A DNA stretch of 64,000 nt. It comes from Telopea speciosissima. Taxonomy: Eukaryota; Streptophyta; Magnoliopsida; Proteales; Proteaceae. The DNA lies in NCBI RefSeq assembly GCF_018873765.1, contig NC_057925.1:58602970-58666969 (forward strand), read 5' to 3'. A program made the position numbers and the translations under genes. Under the pieces are notes generated by a model. That model was not told the DNA's origin. It saw only the letters and a list, made by a program, of their open reading frames with translations, and searched no databases. Shown piece after piece: positions 33,953 to 48,900 of the stretch (the first letter of the stretch is position 1; every line of letters begins with the position of its first letter).

Positions 33953-36900
33953 ATGGGTTCGCTAGAGAAAGAAGCGCAATTAAGCGTGGAAGAATCCAAT
34001 GAAGCCATCTTGTACGTTAACGGCGTTCGACAAGTGTTGCCGGATGGATTAGCTCACCTTACTCTCCTCGAATATCTCAGAGGTAGGTTTTTTGGAAATT
34101 TACCTATGGACTCTGTTATTTTACTTCAATTGCTTAAGTATTTCTCAATCCACTGGCGGAAGAGACTATTTAGTTCTCATAAATTAATCGACATGCGAGT
34201 CATAATACATATCTACAACGACAACAACAATAACATCAACAACAGAAAAAAGATGGGGGAAAAAACATCCCAGGGATGAGGAGATCTCCAGTTATTACAG
34301 TCGATTCTTTGTTACTGCCAAAAAGTGGCAACAACAGAACAAGGGTCATTTATTGCGCTCCAGGTCATAAAATATCGGATTTGGGGATGTGTTTAAGTTC
34401 TGTTTGTATCGTTTGATTGTTGGTTTCTCTTTGGTGAGTTATTGTGCAACACGGAGGGTTTACATAGAAAAGGAAAAAGGATCAAAATTAGGAAAAAGAG
34501 AAAAGCTCTTTGTGATATTGATTCATGGTTTGAGTTTGACGAGGTTGTGGTGCATATTTGTAGTCACAGGAAAACTCCAATCATTTCTCAATTAAATGTT
34601 CGGTAGTATAAATACTAAAACTGGACTCATCATTCATAAGGGTAACAATTACCTGATTCTTGTGAGATGTAATCTATTTCTGTTTTTAAAGTACATTACT
34701 CTCTGGTCTTTCTGTTGAAGTTGCTAGTAGGAATTTAGAAATGGGAACTGATTTTTATGATGATTTACTCACACTCACACCAGTGGGTAACGATGAAGGA
34801 CTGTCTTTTTGGGACAGAGTAAGTCACTTTTCTGTTTAATTCTGGTAATACTATTTAGAGTAATTTCATGGATATAATTTGTAGTTAGTCCGACATTTCT
34901 ATGTTTTTGTTAATTGTTAATAAGTTAGGTTATTTGGGCTATTATCTCTTCTTTCTTCAATCTTCTGCATTACACTAATACAGATAGGTTTCTTCTTCTG
35001 TCTTATACTTTCTACTTGTTGCTTACTGATTTCTTCATGGACCTTCTATTGTGGGACCATTCCTTGCTGTCCTACATCATTATCATATTATGAAGTGTCA
35101 TTTGATTCGGACATCATCTGGCAATCTTGACATTGTACCCAAGAACAAAGCGTTTGAATGGAGATTCTTCAAATGAACCATTAGTCTCTCGGGGTGTGTG
35201 TAATTAATGTCTCAAGGCCTAGATGGCACCTACGTTATAATACTTGGGCCTATTACCCAAAGATTCAAATCAATCCTACAGTTATCACATAATATATGAT
35301 GTTTTTTGTTGGCAATGCAGATATAGGTCTGACAGGGACAAAGTTAGGCTGTGGTGAGGGTGGTTGTGGGGCTTGCACAGTGATGGTCTCTTATTATGAT
35401 CAACAGTTGAAGAGATCTATGTGAGTATCTCTCCTTTATCTTTTGTGTCTGTTGAATAAATAAAACATTTATTGATTTCTTGAAGGGAAAAGGTTCTCTG
35501 AGCGGCCAGGGGAGGGTACACTAGCATCCTCTCTCTTCCTCACATGAAATGACCTTGCTGCCCTCCTATATACGAAACCATTCTGCCGCACCTCATGGTG
35601 CACTCCTCATTGCCGCTTGCTCAGAAAACCCTCTCCCTTTCTTAAATTAACTTAGTGGACTGGATCCGTGCATTTTGGTTAAATTGTGTGACTGTAATTT
35701 TAATGGTATTTTCTACTTTCACCAGAAAAAGAGTAGGTTTTTGATTAAACTACTGTCTACTCACTATTATCCGGAAGAGAAAACTACTAACTAAATGAGT
35801 TTCTCGTATCAAAATGTATGAAGTCTTCATTTTCATTAAGATAAGGTGAAGAGTTCTCTGTGGGGGAGCGTGAGTGCGCACAAAGCATCAACAGGGCTAG
35901 CATTTCCACCTTTCATGGGGGCGGAGTAGCCATTTCGCCCCCCTCTGTGTCTGGGTGCAGGGGCCACGCTCTCCCACGGAGTTCTTTTCCCTTAAGATAA
36001 ATAGTAACTGAGACTGAAAACCAGAATCTCAGTGTGCAAGCACATGCTGCTGTATTATCACTGTTTGATCCTGGGTTGAGATCTGATTATTTCTTTGTGA
36101 GATCAGTCTTCATGTTCAATCTATTTCATTGAGTTGTATGTAAATATTAACTCAGAAATGGAGCAAAGGGTCCCATTTTCAAATAAAAAATGGAAGAATA
36201 AGGTGGTGTTATTTAAAATAGGCGATGTTCCTGTAACAATTTGCCTGACAGAACATAATGGTAGGGAAGCAACGCATTTCTTCTATCACCTCTCTTTCAA
36301 GAGAAGGATCTCATACATGCCATGTGGCACGCATCTAGCACTCCCCTCTCTTCGTTTTAACCTTTTATTTTCTAACAAGAGGCGCTTATCTACGTAATTG
36401 AAGAAATTACTTATATGCCTGTTCATAGAAATTACAGAAATATCACTAACTTTATCATGGACTGCCACAATGATCTTAAATATAAAAATATAAGAAACCA
36501 TCCAGAAGTGATTTATCTTTCTATACAGATGAATGCTTGGTTACAGGTGAACCTAAGATGAATGATTCATGGCTTTAGCTGTATATCCTAGAAATTATAG
36601 AGGACATGATTATTTCCTGATACTAACAAAGAGTATCCTAGAAATGGGATATCTTATGATCTTCGTCATATACCCGCGACTCTCTGAACAAGAGTGTAGA
36701 TTCACTTAATAACACCATGACAGGGAGAAAGTTCTATTCGGAGACTATTCCTCATAGCTTATGTTAGCCATCAATTTTTGTCATACTAGTACAGAAAGAG
36801 AAAACAAAGGAGATTTGGAGATAGTGCATAAGAAATTGGTGCAGTGATTGAATTATACTTCTGATGGCAATGATACTTTAATCATGTATCATTCTGCATT

Positions 36901-39900
36901 AATGTTCATAGCCTCCACCTGAGACCTTTGATCAGCTCCGCTTGTGGTTGAGAATCTGACAAACTTTACCAGAATAATTGCACTCGATCTGTTCCATAAA
37001 TCTGGTGATTAAATTTCTGTGTGTGTTAAAAGGTTCTATAGGTTTTATTAATTTAGTTTTTCCGGCCAGCTGAAAGTTCTGTCACTAGCTGCTAAATTGG
37101 GTTATATTGGGTTGCGAGTCCTTGGATGCTGGCAAGTCCAAGACTGACAACTAGAAAGACACTAAGAGCTGAGAACCACTGGCTACCTGCTTAGTGCTTC
37201 TTTCATCTGGTGCAAGCAAACACAGCTTATATCGTTTGTCCTGTATTGCATTCTTGTATATCTAAAGCATAAAATGTTCTGTAGTTTTTTTCTTGCCATG
37301 TTGTTTCATGGGATGCAAATTCTTGTACTCCAAAAACTTGAAACACTACGTATCAGTTATGAAACTTTCAGCAGTATTTCTATTTTTAGTCATTAGTCTG
37401 ATTGTAAAAACATGTTGCAGGCATTCTGCAGTCAATGCTTGCTTGGCTCCTCTATATTCTGTAGAAGGGATGCATATAATCACAGTGGAGGGAATTGGGA
37501 ATCGTCGACATGGTTTGCATCCTGTTCAGGTGCAACATGCTACAGATCTTCCTCCTTACTGATTTTTAGCTCATTTAATCATTTTTGTGAGTAATTAGAT
37601 GGCTATCATTCATGATATATTTCTATGATTTTTGTGAATAATTTCAGATGCACCTAATAATTAAACCCTTGCATGTTCCAATCTTTTAGTCTGGCAGGCA
37701 CTAAAGCTGCATCTACAGTCTTTTTTGTACGAGTGCTAAATTTTTAGTGCATGGCCTGTTGTAGATCATTCGGTATTATGTTTTTTTGAGGATCACTTCA
37801 TTTTCTGAAAATTACTGTTGTTTAGTTGTATAGACAAAGTAATAAATAACACACACACACACACACACACACAAACATGTATATCAGACAGTGACACAAA
37901 CATATATACTCAATTTCTGTTTATCAGAACTCATGGTGATAAAATATTCAAGAATATTTGAAATAAATTTTGCTGCAGGAATCATTAGCACGTGCTCATG
38001 GCTCACAATGTGGATTTTGTACTCCTGGTTTTGTTATGTCCATGTATGCATTATTGAGGTCAAGTCGAACACCACCAACTGAGGAGCAAATTGAAGAAAG
38101 CCTTGCTGGAAACTTATGCCGCTGCACTGGCTATAGACCAATTATTGATGCATTTCGAGTTTTTGCCAAAACTGAAGATGCTTTATACACTAACAGTTCT
38201 TCAGAAAGCCTTCCAGGAGGTGAAAGTATTTGCCCTTCAACTGGGAAGCCATGTTCCTGTGGTTTGAAGGCTGTAAACTGTGATGATAATAGTAAAGAAA
38301 GTACAAATTTGGGTAATAGATACAAGCCTGTCTCATATAGTGAAACGGATGGAAGCTCATATTATGAGAAAGAGCTTATTTTTCCCCCAGAGCTTTTGAT
38401 GAGGAAGCTGAGACCTTTAAATTTGAGTGGGTTTGGTGGACTTAAGTGGTTCCAGCCCCTTGGACTTCAGCAGGTATTAGATTTGAAGTCAAAATATCCA
38501 GCTGCAAAATTGGTGGTTGGTAACACTGAGGTAGGAATTGAGATGAAGCTGAAGAGAATTCAGTACCGGGTCTTGATTTCTGTAGCTCATGTGCCTGAAC
38601 TTAATACTTTGATGGTGAACAATGATGGATTGGAGATTGGGGCGGCTGTAAAATTGACGGAACTTGTTGAAGTTCTTAAAAAAGTTGTGACTGAGCGTGC
38701 TTCACATGAGACTTCATCTTGCAAGGCTTTTATTGAACAAATAAAATGGTTTGCTGGCAAACAGATTAAAAATGTGGCATCTGTTGGTGGAAATATCTGT
38801 ACTGCTAGTCCAATATCAGACTTGAACCCTCTTTGGATGGCTGCAGGAGCGAAGTTTCGAATTGTTGATGGCAAACGTAACATTAGAACTACTCCAGCAG
38901 AAAATTTTTTCTTGGGTTACCGCAAGGTGGATCTGGCAAGTGGTGAAATTTTACTCTCAATTTTTTTGCCTTGGACTCGGCCTTTTGAGTACGTGAAAGA
39001 ATTTAAGCAGTCCCACCGAAGGGATGATGATATTGCAATTGTAAATGCTGGAATGCGTGTTCTCCTCGAAAAGAATAATGAACAGTGGCTGGTGGCAAAT
39101 GCATCTATTATTTATGGTGGAGTGGCTCCTGTTTCTCTTTCTGCGTCAAAAACCAAAGATTTTCTAATGGGGAAATGTTGGGATCAGGAACTATTGCAGG
39201 GTGCTTTGAGAACATTGGAAGAGGACATTGTTCTCAAGGTAGATGCACCAGGAGGGATGGTGGAGTTCCGCAAATCTTTGACATTAAGTTTTTTCTTCAA
39301 ATTTTTCCTGGGGGTTTCTTATCAAATCAATGAGGAACAATACTTCAAGAAAATCCTGCCACAGTCTCATCTATCTGCCATAAAACCTTTCCACAGACCA
39401 TCATCTACCGGAAGTCAGAATTATGAAATCACAAAACAAGGGACAGCTGTAGGGTTGCCTGAGGTTCATCTCTCTTCAAGACTTCAGGCATGTACTTTCC
39501 CTCATTCTCCCTTTGCACAACAGAAACATGCACAGACAGACACACAGATACTAAAACGAAAGAAAATGACTAATGCTTCTATCATGTGATATCCTGCAAT
39601 CTCTAATGAAAGTTTGATATTGATCTGCATTGTTACTGTGATTCTTTGCACTCATTTATATGCTGAGAGCTTGCATGCCAATGAAGAATCCACCGCAGGA
39701 ATACGTACAATATATTGTTGTTGAGGGTTTATAATTGGAGCTTATTAACTGCTATGTAATTGTTCTTGTTTTAATTAGGGTGTTCCCACTTTTTTATATC
39801 ATTTGTGATTTTTAACATTTTAGTTGACTAATAATTTCTGCTTAAGAAATTTGAATATTTTATTAGGGAAAAGGAATGCTAATCGGTGCTGTGTGGGCGT

Positions 39901-42900
39901 GTACCTGCTCCCAGACACAGCCCGGCGCAAATAGACCACTGCACCCCTGGACCTTTCCACCTTTCCAGGGGGTGTGGTGGTCTTTTGGACCGGGCTTGTC
40001 TGGGCACAGGTACACGCCCACACACAGCACCGGTTAGTGTTCTTTCTCCCTTTTTATTATTATTAAATTTCAAAAAAGAAAATCTGGAAGAAAAATCGTA
40101 TTCTGCGTGGCTTTATTGATCTTCATAAATATGTGATATAATTATACAACTGATGTTTGCCTTTTATTCTTGTTTTCCCAGATGAAGCATGCAATTACAT
40201 GTTTTTCATCTTAAAAGATAATTGACAAACTGTACTCAGACTTATTTTAAATTCTTCAATTTGCTACAGAATACACGGCCATCATTCTGTGATCAAGGGC
40301 CATATATTTTGTTTAAATCATAAGCACTCATATCTTTTCTCACTACTTCTTACTGAGGTGCATTTTGGCCTTTACCAGGCCATTTTGGAGCCTTCAGCTT
40401 TTACCAGCTTTGTCCTCATTGTAATACTTGTTTCTAATAATTTATAAGTTTTTGAATAAATGTACTTCTTTCCTCTTCATATTGGGATTTTTAACTGAAA
40501 TTTGCTACGGATCACTCCATTCGTTGACCACTATTGCTTCAGTTAGCATTTGATTTTGTGGAAAGAAAGAAGCATCTATGTGTGGGTGAGCCTTGGTGCA
40601 ACGATTAAGTTGCGGTATTGCAACCTGTTGGTTGTGGGTTCAAAACTTGGAAACAGCCTCTCCTGCGAAGCAGGGGGTAAGTCTGCATGCATTTGCCCCT
40701 CCCAGACCCTGCAGTAGCGGGATCCTCGTGCACTGGGACACTCTTTTTTAAAGGAGCATCTATGTCTTGAGACAAGGGGTACTTTTGAGTGGGGTTCACT
40801 GGGGCACATTTGGATTCTCATCATTATCTAGAAGCATGGAGAACCATGCTGGGCCTTTGAAGTGGTGAATCCATTGGGTTATGAATAAGCATACATTCAA
40901 AATCTCTGGATTTGAGATCCAATGTGAAGTTTAATACTTCTCTTTGACTTTTGGCTTGGTATCAATGTTCACTCTAGTCACTTCTACTCTCATTATGGAG
41001 TTACTTAATTCTATCTGTATCCAAATTTATAGGAGGCTGCCTATCTCTATTTGCTTCTAATTTGAGTAGAAAATGAGAGAGGAAACAGCACTGGATATTT
41101 GTGATCATTTATGAAGCCTTGTAATTGGTTTTTCCCTCAAGCTAATGAAAAATGGTTTTCCCATTGCCTTGTTTTCTGTTTCTCCAAATCTCTTGATGTT
41201 TTTTTTTATGCTTTCAAGTCTCTCTCCATGTGGTACTTGAGCTCTACTAGTTGAAGCTTGAAAGAAATTTCTATTTCTTCTTCCTCATTCCAATATCACC
41301 TTTTTATTTATTTAATTTCCGCTGCTCCCTTTACCCACACCTTGTTTCAGCCTAAAATCTCAATCTACCATCCATAACTCCATCGGCCCACCATCCACTA
41401 ACATCCATTTATTTTTGCCCCTAGTCTCTATTGGTCAGCTCAAAACTACTCACCAGTTCCATTTGAATAACAAACCTAGAGTTCCTAGAATTCCCTATTT
41501 GTTTTAAGTTTCATGCACTGAATCATCTTTGTTTAGTTTTTGATATCATAACTATATGCAGGTTACAGGGGAGGCTGAATATGCTGATGACACACCTATG
41601 CCTCCTAATGGTCTACATGCTGCTTTTGTATTGAGTAGAAAGCCTCATGCTCGCATCCTATCCATAGATGATTCGGAAGCCAAGTCTTCACCTGGTTTTG
41701 AGGGTTTGTTTCTTCATAAGGATGTACCTGGTGCTAATAAGATTGGACCAGTTGTTGATGATGAGGAGCTTTTTGCTTCAGAATTTGTAACTTGCGTAGG
41801 TCAGGTATATATCGTTCCATTTAATACTTATTTCTCACTTATCCTTTCAGTTAGTAACTGTGCTAACAAAGGATTTTGTGTCTATCCGTTGCAGGTTATA
41901 GGGGTAGTGGTTGCTGATACCCATGAAAATGCAAAATTAGCTGCAGGAAAGGTCCATATCAAGTATGAGGAACTCTCTGCAATTTTATCCATAAAGGATG
42001 CCATTAAATCTAACAGTTACCATCCTAATACTGAGAAAATTTTGGAGAAAGGGGATGTGGAACATTGTTTTCAGTCAGGTGCATGTGACAAAATTATAGT
42101 AGGGGAAGTTCAAGTAGGAGGACAGGAGCATTTCTATTTGGAGACAAATAGCAGTCTGATATGGACAACGGATGGTGGCAATGAAGTTCATATGATTTCC
42201 TCCACTCAAGTAGGTTTTGAACTTATGACATTTTGTTCGCTAATTTTATTGCTGCCATGCTTTACTGATACACTAACCCTGTTTCATGCGATCCTTTCTT
42301 TGCTCTTAGGTAGTTGGATTTTGTGTCCAAAGCATTTTTTTTATCTGTTATTTTCCATTTTGTCCCTCCCCTCTTTTGACTTGTCTACTGCTGTTGCATT
42401 TGCTGCACTGGCATTTGAAATTGAAATTTATATTGTCATTGCTCCCAGAATAAATTTTCTTCATCAGTTTTTTATGGTTTAATTACAGTTTGGTCGAGAA
42501 TCTAATGTTTTTCTTTTGTTTCATGATATTTGTGCTTTTTCTTGTCCTATATATAAGTTTATCCTGGTCAAACCCAATGATTAATTGTGCAAATCATAAG
42601 ATTTCATGTTATTTCTTTCCAGTTAATATATCTGAGTTCAAGTTTGACAATGGAAAGTTAACTTGAATTAATATATATTGCTTTTGTTCAATTTCTGATG
42701 GCACTATTCTGACAATGGCATGCAGGCTCCTCAGAAACACCAGAAATATGTTTGTCGTGTTCTTGGTCTTCCAATGTCGAAAGTTGTTTGCAAGACGAAG
42801 CGAATTGGTGGTGGATTTGGTGGGAAGGAAACCAGGTCAGCCTTCATTGCTGCTGTGGCTTCTGTGCCATCATATCTTTTGAATCGGCCTGTAAAAGTAA

Positions 42901-45900
42901 CATTAGACAGGGATATAGACATGATGATATCTGGGCAACGACATAGCTTTCTTGGAAAGTACAAGGTACTTATTTGTCAATGAAGTTGAATTTCGGTACA
43001 CTATATATTGCATTATGTTGGCACCTATGCAGCTTGGGATGCTTTAAGATCACAATCTCCAAAATGGTTAACTTGAATGCAGGCTAGTAATTTTTATTTT
43101 TATTTCAATTGAGCTTATGTGCTTCAAATAAAAACAGAAGAATGAAAAGGATCTCTTATTGCATCTGTGTACTGTATAATAAGAAAGTATCCTGTTTCCT
43201 TTTTGTGACTCTGGTCACCCAACATTCAGAACGCTATTTTGGATATGATCCAAACAAATTTAAGGATTGAATGAAATTCGCCTCTCAAATTGATAGATTT
43301 CATGGTTTTAGAAGAATGACACATTGATATTTTATGAGAACAATGTTAATATATGTTATTGTATTTCTTTCTTTCTCACTGAATTTTGTTTTTCAAGAAT
43401 GGACGGGTGCTTCTGTATAGCATTTCTGTCTCATAACTGAGAACAGGAATGTGTTTTTTAGGATGCAGTTTTGAGTCGTCGTGTTTATATTTGACAACTT
43501 CTCTAAAGCACTAGGGAGTTCTGTTTCCTTTTTATTTGGAAAGAAACCAGCCTTTGATATTTAAATATTTGGAGTTTTGGTCCTTTTGCATACATGTATT
43601 TCCTGATTGTGTATCCTCTTGGCGTGGATGAGAAAATATTGTCCTTCCTTCATCATCCTGCTGGTATTCTGTTTGTGTTTTATGGTGTTGAAAGAGGAAT
43701 ACCAGAATGTTCTGCCTCAGACTAGCTAAGCTTTTTGTGTGAAAATCATTTGGTGAATGATTGGTATGCTACCATTAGCGTTAACTATGACAGTATTATG
43801 GTAGAGGTTAAATTTAACTTTCCTACTGTTACAAATCATGGACGTAAATAATAAGAAAAAATTAATTGATCTAGGTTGGATTCACGAGTGAAGGGAAGGT
43901 TCTGGCTTTGGATCTTGAAATCTACAATAATGCCGGAAATTCACTAGACCTGTCTCTGGCAGTCCTTGAGCGTGCTATGTTTCACTCAGATAATGTCTAT
44001 GAGATACCAAATATCAGAATCAAGGGAAAAGTTTGCTATACTAATTTCCCTAGTCACACAGCTTTTCGGGGATTTGGTGGGCCTCAAGGCATGCTTATTA
44101 CAGAAAACTGGATCCAAAGAATAGCCGTGGAGCTTAAGAAGAGCGTTGAAGAGATAAGGGTAAATTTTGTCTATTTATGAATTATTTTTTTGTGCCAACA
44201 AGTATTTTATCATTATTAGTGCTCATAGCATTTTCACCATTTAACTTCAGTTGCAATGTCTTGATTTTCAGGAGATTAATTTTCAAAGAGAAGGTTATAT
44301 TTTGCATTATGGTCAACAAATTGAGCACAGCACACTGGCCCAAGTGTGGAATGAATTGAAATCATCTTGTGAGTTTTTAAAGGCCCGGGAGGAAGTTGAC
44401 CAATTTAATCTGCACAATCGGTGGAGGAAGCGGGGAGTTGCTATGGTTCCAACAAAATTTGGCATTTCCTTCACAACGAAGTTCATGAATCAGGTGAGTT
44501 GTGTTCTATAAGTTCTTCTCTAATGTTACTTATTTAATGGTCATCATGGAAAGGGCTTCAATGCATAACGATGTACTCCCTTTAAGGCTCAGCATGGTGT
44601 ACTTGATTACAGCTGTCTGACTTTCTCTCTCTCTCTCTCTCCCCCCCCCCCCTCTTTATTCTAAATGGTTCTTAGAAAAAAAAAATCTGTAATTCTGTTT
44701 GGGTTATGAGATTTTCTTGATGTTCCTTTTCATGCTTAATTGTGTATTGAATCTTCCAATAAGAAGCTTATGTTTAGTAACATTGTCCTAACAATTAAAT
44801 AATCTCTACTGTTTAATATGAAGCATGTCCATTGTAATGTAAATGATTAGAGCCTGAATGTGTTAGATCTTTTATTTCCTTAGTTAGCATGTCATCGTTT
44901 CCCCTTTTGAGTTTCTTCAATATGAGCATTTTGGAGTTTCTTACTAAAATGAATTTCCTGGGTTTTTGGTATATGCACTTTCACTCAGATTTATTTTAGC
45001 TGTTCTATTGGAAAGAGTTGATTTATGCTCTAGCCTGAAATTAATAGTAATATTTCCTTGATGTATGTTGTAATTATTTTATCCTTTTCAGTTCTGAAAA
45101 AGTCAAAGCTGGTCAATGGACCTCGTACATTTTGTCCATATTTTGTGGCCTTGTGGGAATTTTAATATGGATACTTATATTTTCCTCTGGTGATGATTCT
45201 TGATTGAAACAAAACCCAAAATTCCTGTAAGAACAGTAATAGTATTAGTTTCTTATGCTACTTTACAATTTGGTGATCTTTCTAGTTTTCTTTTTTCCCC
45301 TGACTTGGTATTTTCAGTTTACCTTGTACTTCATCAAATGATACATCTTAAATCTTTTTCCCTTCCCTTTCTGAGAAGTCAGGAATTTTATATATTTGTT
45401 AATGACGCTGTACTTTTTTTTCTTCCTTATATTTTGACAGTGGAAAATATATCTTTTACTTGGTATTAAAGTTTACTTAATTATCTATAAGCCAAGACAG
45501 ATTTTACTGAAAAAAGGACATAGATGTACTATACTCCAATAAAGCTGCACAACAGGACTGAAAACATTTCAATTTACCGAAAAATGCTTCCAATGAAGTT
45601 TAGTGAATTCTGTGCATCTCATTGTGTAACTTGTTTTATGTAATTTTATTAGTTTCTCTTATTTCATGGTAAATACATAAACTACTTCTGTTGTTAGACA
45701 TTTTGTTCCTTGATGACTGTAGGCTGGTGCTCTTGTGCAAGTTTACACTGATGGAACTGTTTTAGTAACCCATGGGGGTGTCGAGATGGGACAAGGTCTA
45801 CACACGAAGGTTGCTCAGATTGCTGCTTCATCCTTCAATATTCCTCTCAGTTCTGTATTTATATCAGAGACAAGTACTGACAAGGTTAATCTCCAATGTA

Positions 45901-48900
45901 AATCGTATCATGTTAGACTGCATATTTTTGTTGTCTTGATTGAATATATGGTCTGCAGTAACAATAAATAATTAGAGCTTTGCCGATGCTTCCTAGGAAA
46001 TGAAGAGATTATAAAGAGTGCTCACATATTTTATGACTGACCAGTCTGATCTTTAGGGAATTTACTATTTATTCCGAAGCCAATTACTGGAGCAATCTTT
46101 CAATGAAAATTTATCCACCTGATGAATTGTTCAACAAGGTTGAGGTTTTCCATTTCTTTAGTTGATTGATGGTGTTGAGCTAGATTGCATGATTTCATGA
46201 TATATTAATTCTTGGAAATTGTGAAAGTTATTAACAAAGAAGTCATGATGCAGTTTTATTTTTCTGTTATGGCACTCTTCAGTTTTAGTTTTCCTTGTTT
46301 CTTTAGCAGTCTGTCTTTTGGTTAAGAAACTTCCATCCTGACAAAGAGTCAGGTACCTCTACCAAGAAATGCTATGTTTTCTTCACATATATGGAGTGGT
46401 TAAATGAAATTAGGGAAATCAAGCACCCTGGTGTTAAACTTATGAAGGTGACAGATCATACCTCTGAGAATAGCAGAAGTGTGGGAGGTATGTTTCCTGG
46501 TGGGCCAGAATATCTGGTGGATTATTTTAAGCACTTGAAAACATAAGATAGGACCTAGATGAATATTGAAAAATTCTTGAAAGGGTCAAATCATTCATCT
46601 TTAGCATTGCTTCCAGCTGCGTGATTTTTAAGAGAGAATTATCTGGTGCCATGGTGCCAGGTTAGGTGAAAGCTGGAGTTTTGAGGGAGTGTTGCTTCTA
46701 AATGCTTCTGGAAGCAGGTAGGTAGAAGAGGGAGGGGCACTTAGGCCCCATAATTAGATGATCGAATGGAGAAAGGGTGAGGAAGATGATGAGGTGATCT
46801 CTGCTGACTGAGGGGTTGGATCTGTGGGTGTGGGTTTATGTGTTTCTTGAATTTTCTTTTCCTTGTTTGTTGTCGATGATGTTTGGTGCTTATGTGTGTT
46901 ATTGGGTATTTTCTGCATTAATCTTTATCTTCACCCCATTCTCTTACAATTTTCTTATTTCCTATAGGGGATCTTGTCTGCCTCTTGATTTATGTATTGC
47001 TTGAATAGTTGTCTGGTTTCTAATGAAGTCCCATTGTTCAATCAGAATTAAAAATGATAATGATCAAATTAGGACTAATTCCTAACCCTAAGTTTATCAC
47101 CCGTGCACTTTTCTTAAGATATTATTTCCAAAATGGAGTATTTTCAGACTTCTCCCATCCTAGCATAGCCAACGACACATACAGATTGATGATGGATTTT
47201 TTTTTCTTATTTATATATGTTAAGGATGAGAAAGATTTGATGAATAATTAGCTCCATTTTTGGGCTTGTATTTGCCCCCGACAGTAGAGCAGCTGCATTT
47301 TTTTATAATTTGGTAATTTTTCAGATTTTCTCGGACAATTGTCGTAAAATATGAGTACGGAGTGTATCCAACAATTTTTTTCTGCATCCTCCTATTAGTG
47401 AGTGGTGTGCTTAAAAACATATGTGAGATTAAATACTCTATTCAAGTTACTTTGACTTTCTATTGCAAAAACCATATAATAGAGATGCATACCAAGTTGG
47501 CACTTCTCCTTTTCATTACTATCACGGTTTTGATATATTTTCCTACCTATTAGGTCCCCAATGCATCACCAACGGCAGCTTCTGCCAGTTCTGATATGTA
47601 TGGAGCGGCAGTTTTGGATGCTTGTGAGCAGATTAAAGCACGGATGGAACCTGTTGCATCTAGACATAAGCACAATTCTTTTGCTGAGGTAATCTTGCCA
47701 CTATATTTATTGTCAAAATTTTTCTAGTGGTCTACTTCTGCACTGGTTATGTTATTTGACATGTCCAATTCATGCTATTTTATGAATGAAAACAACAAAA
47801 CTGAAAAGGAAAGAAGAGTTAAAGTGAATATTAGGGTAAGAGAAATATTTGGAAAAAAATGTAACAAAATGGAGACAGAAATAAATTTTTTAGGAGGCTG
47901 ACCAGGGTCCAGAAAGTTCTGAGCTAACCATTTATGTATGTATTATAGTAATGCCTGCATGACATTGTTCGTGGGAGGAAGAAGAATAAGGGACAAATAG
48001 GAAAACCACTTAAAATGAATCATAACTGGGAAATAGTTTTGGAAAATGACACGAGAAGGAAGAAAAATGCATTGACATGACAAGAATGTGAATTTGCTGT
48101 ATTCTCAATACATGTTCATACAAGCAATTATGTTGATAGAATCTAGATGGTATTTTTCCCTTTTTCAGTGAATGGCTGAATATCCTTCAAGAACAGTGTT
48201 TTAGGGTTTTTTGGTGGGCATGCTTTTTCGCGGGGGGGGGGGGGAGATATTCTTTCTACCTTTTTTTCTCTTTTCTTTTCTTTTCTTTCCTGCTGACCAC
48301 AGGAAATGTGTTGCAGGACTGGAGTTGTTGGATGTTAAACTTAATAAAAGAGGGGAATATAATGTTCCGTGGAGCATTTGTTAAATATGCTGAAAAATTA
48401 TTAGTCACTTAATTTTGGTTGAGATGTCAAATATTCAGCTGAATCAAGTCAGCTGGCTCAATTAACCTGATTCTTTAGTTGGCTGGTCCAAGGCACAAGT
48501 TAACTCTTGCAAATTATGTCCATCTCAGTTAAACACTGTTATCTTACTTTGGTTATAACATAGAATATATATTTTCCTTCAGTAGTTTGCACTTCATACG
48601 GTTAAGGATTATCTAATAATGCTTGTTTTTTATTCTTAATCAGCTTGTTATTGCATGCTACATGGAGAGGATAGACCTTTCTGCACATGGATTCTACATT
48701 ACACCTGAGATTGGGTTTGATTGGAAAACTGGTAAAGGAATCCCATTCAGGTACTTCACCTATGGCGCTGCATTTACCGAGGTCGAAATTGACACTTTGA
48801 CTGGAGATTTTTACACAAGAAGAGCAGATGTTTTGATGGATCTTGGATTTTCTCTGAATCCAGCCATTGATGTGGGACAGGTAATCTCTTTGTTTGTCAT

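Larger units (their letters stand above)
39488..41561 (+). other. XDH intron 4 with a GC donor
   Basis: Exon 4 must end at ..CTTCAG to keep the conserved [12 protein letters not shown] junction, and the intron then begins GCATGT and ends TATGCAG. Using the nearby GT (inside GCATGT) with either of two candidate acceptors breaks the frame or meets a stop. The 2.07-kb intron carries a Mutator-like MITE (39866-40050) and a SINE (40582-40750). Confidence 0.8.

Noticed and set aside
37849..37873. CRISPR-like or other array
   Set aside because: It is a plain (AC)n microsatellite; no spaced repeat array exists in this plant nuclear window.
37970..39589. A 539-codon open frame taken as a single protein
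   Set aside because: It is exon 4 of XDH with short intron read-through at both ends. The start Met lies in intron text, and the true exon is 37979-39487.
41556..42482. A 308-codon open frame as one protein
   Set aside because: It joins XDH exons 5 and 6 through the stop-free 90-nt intron and runs on into intron 6.
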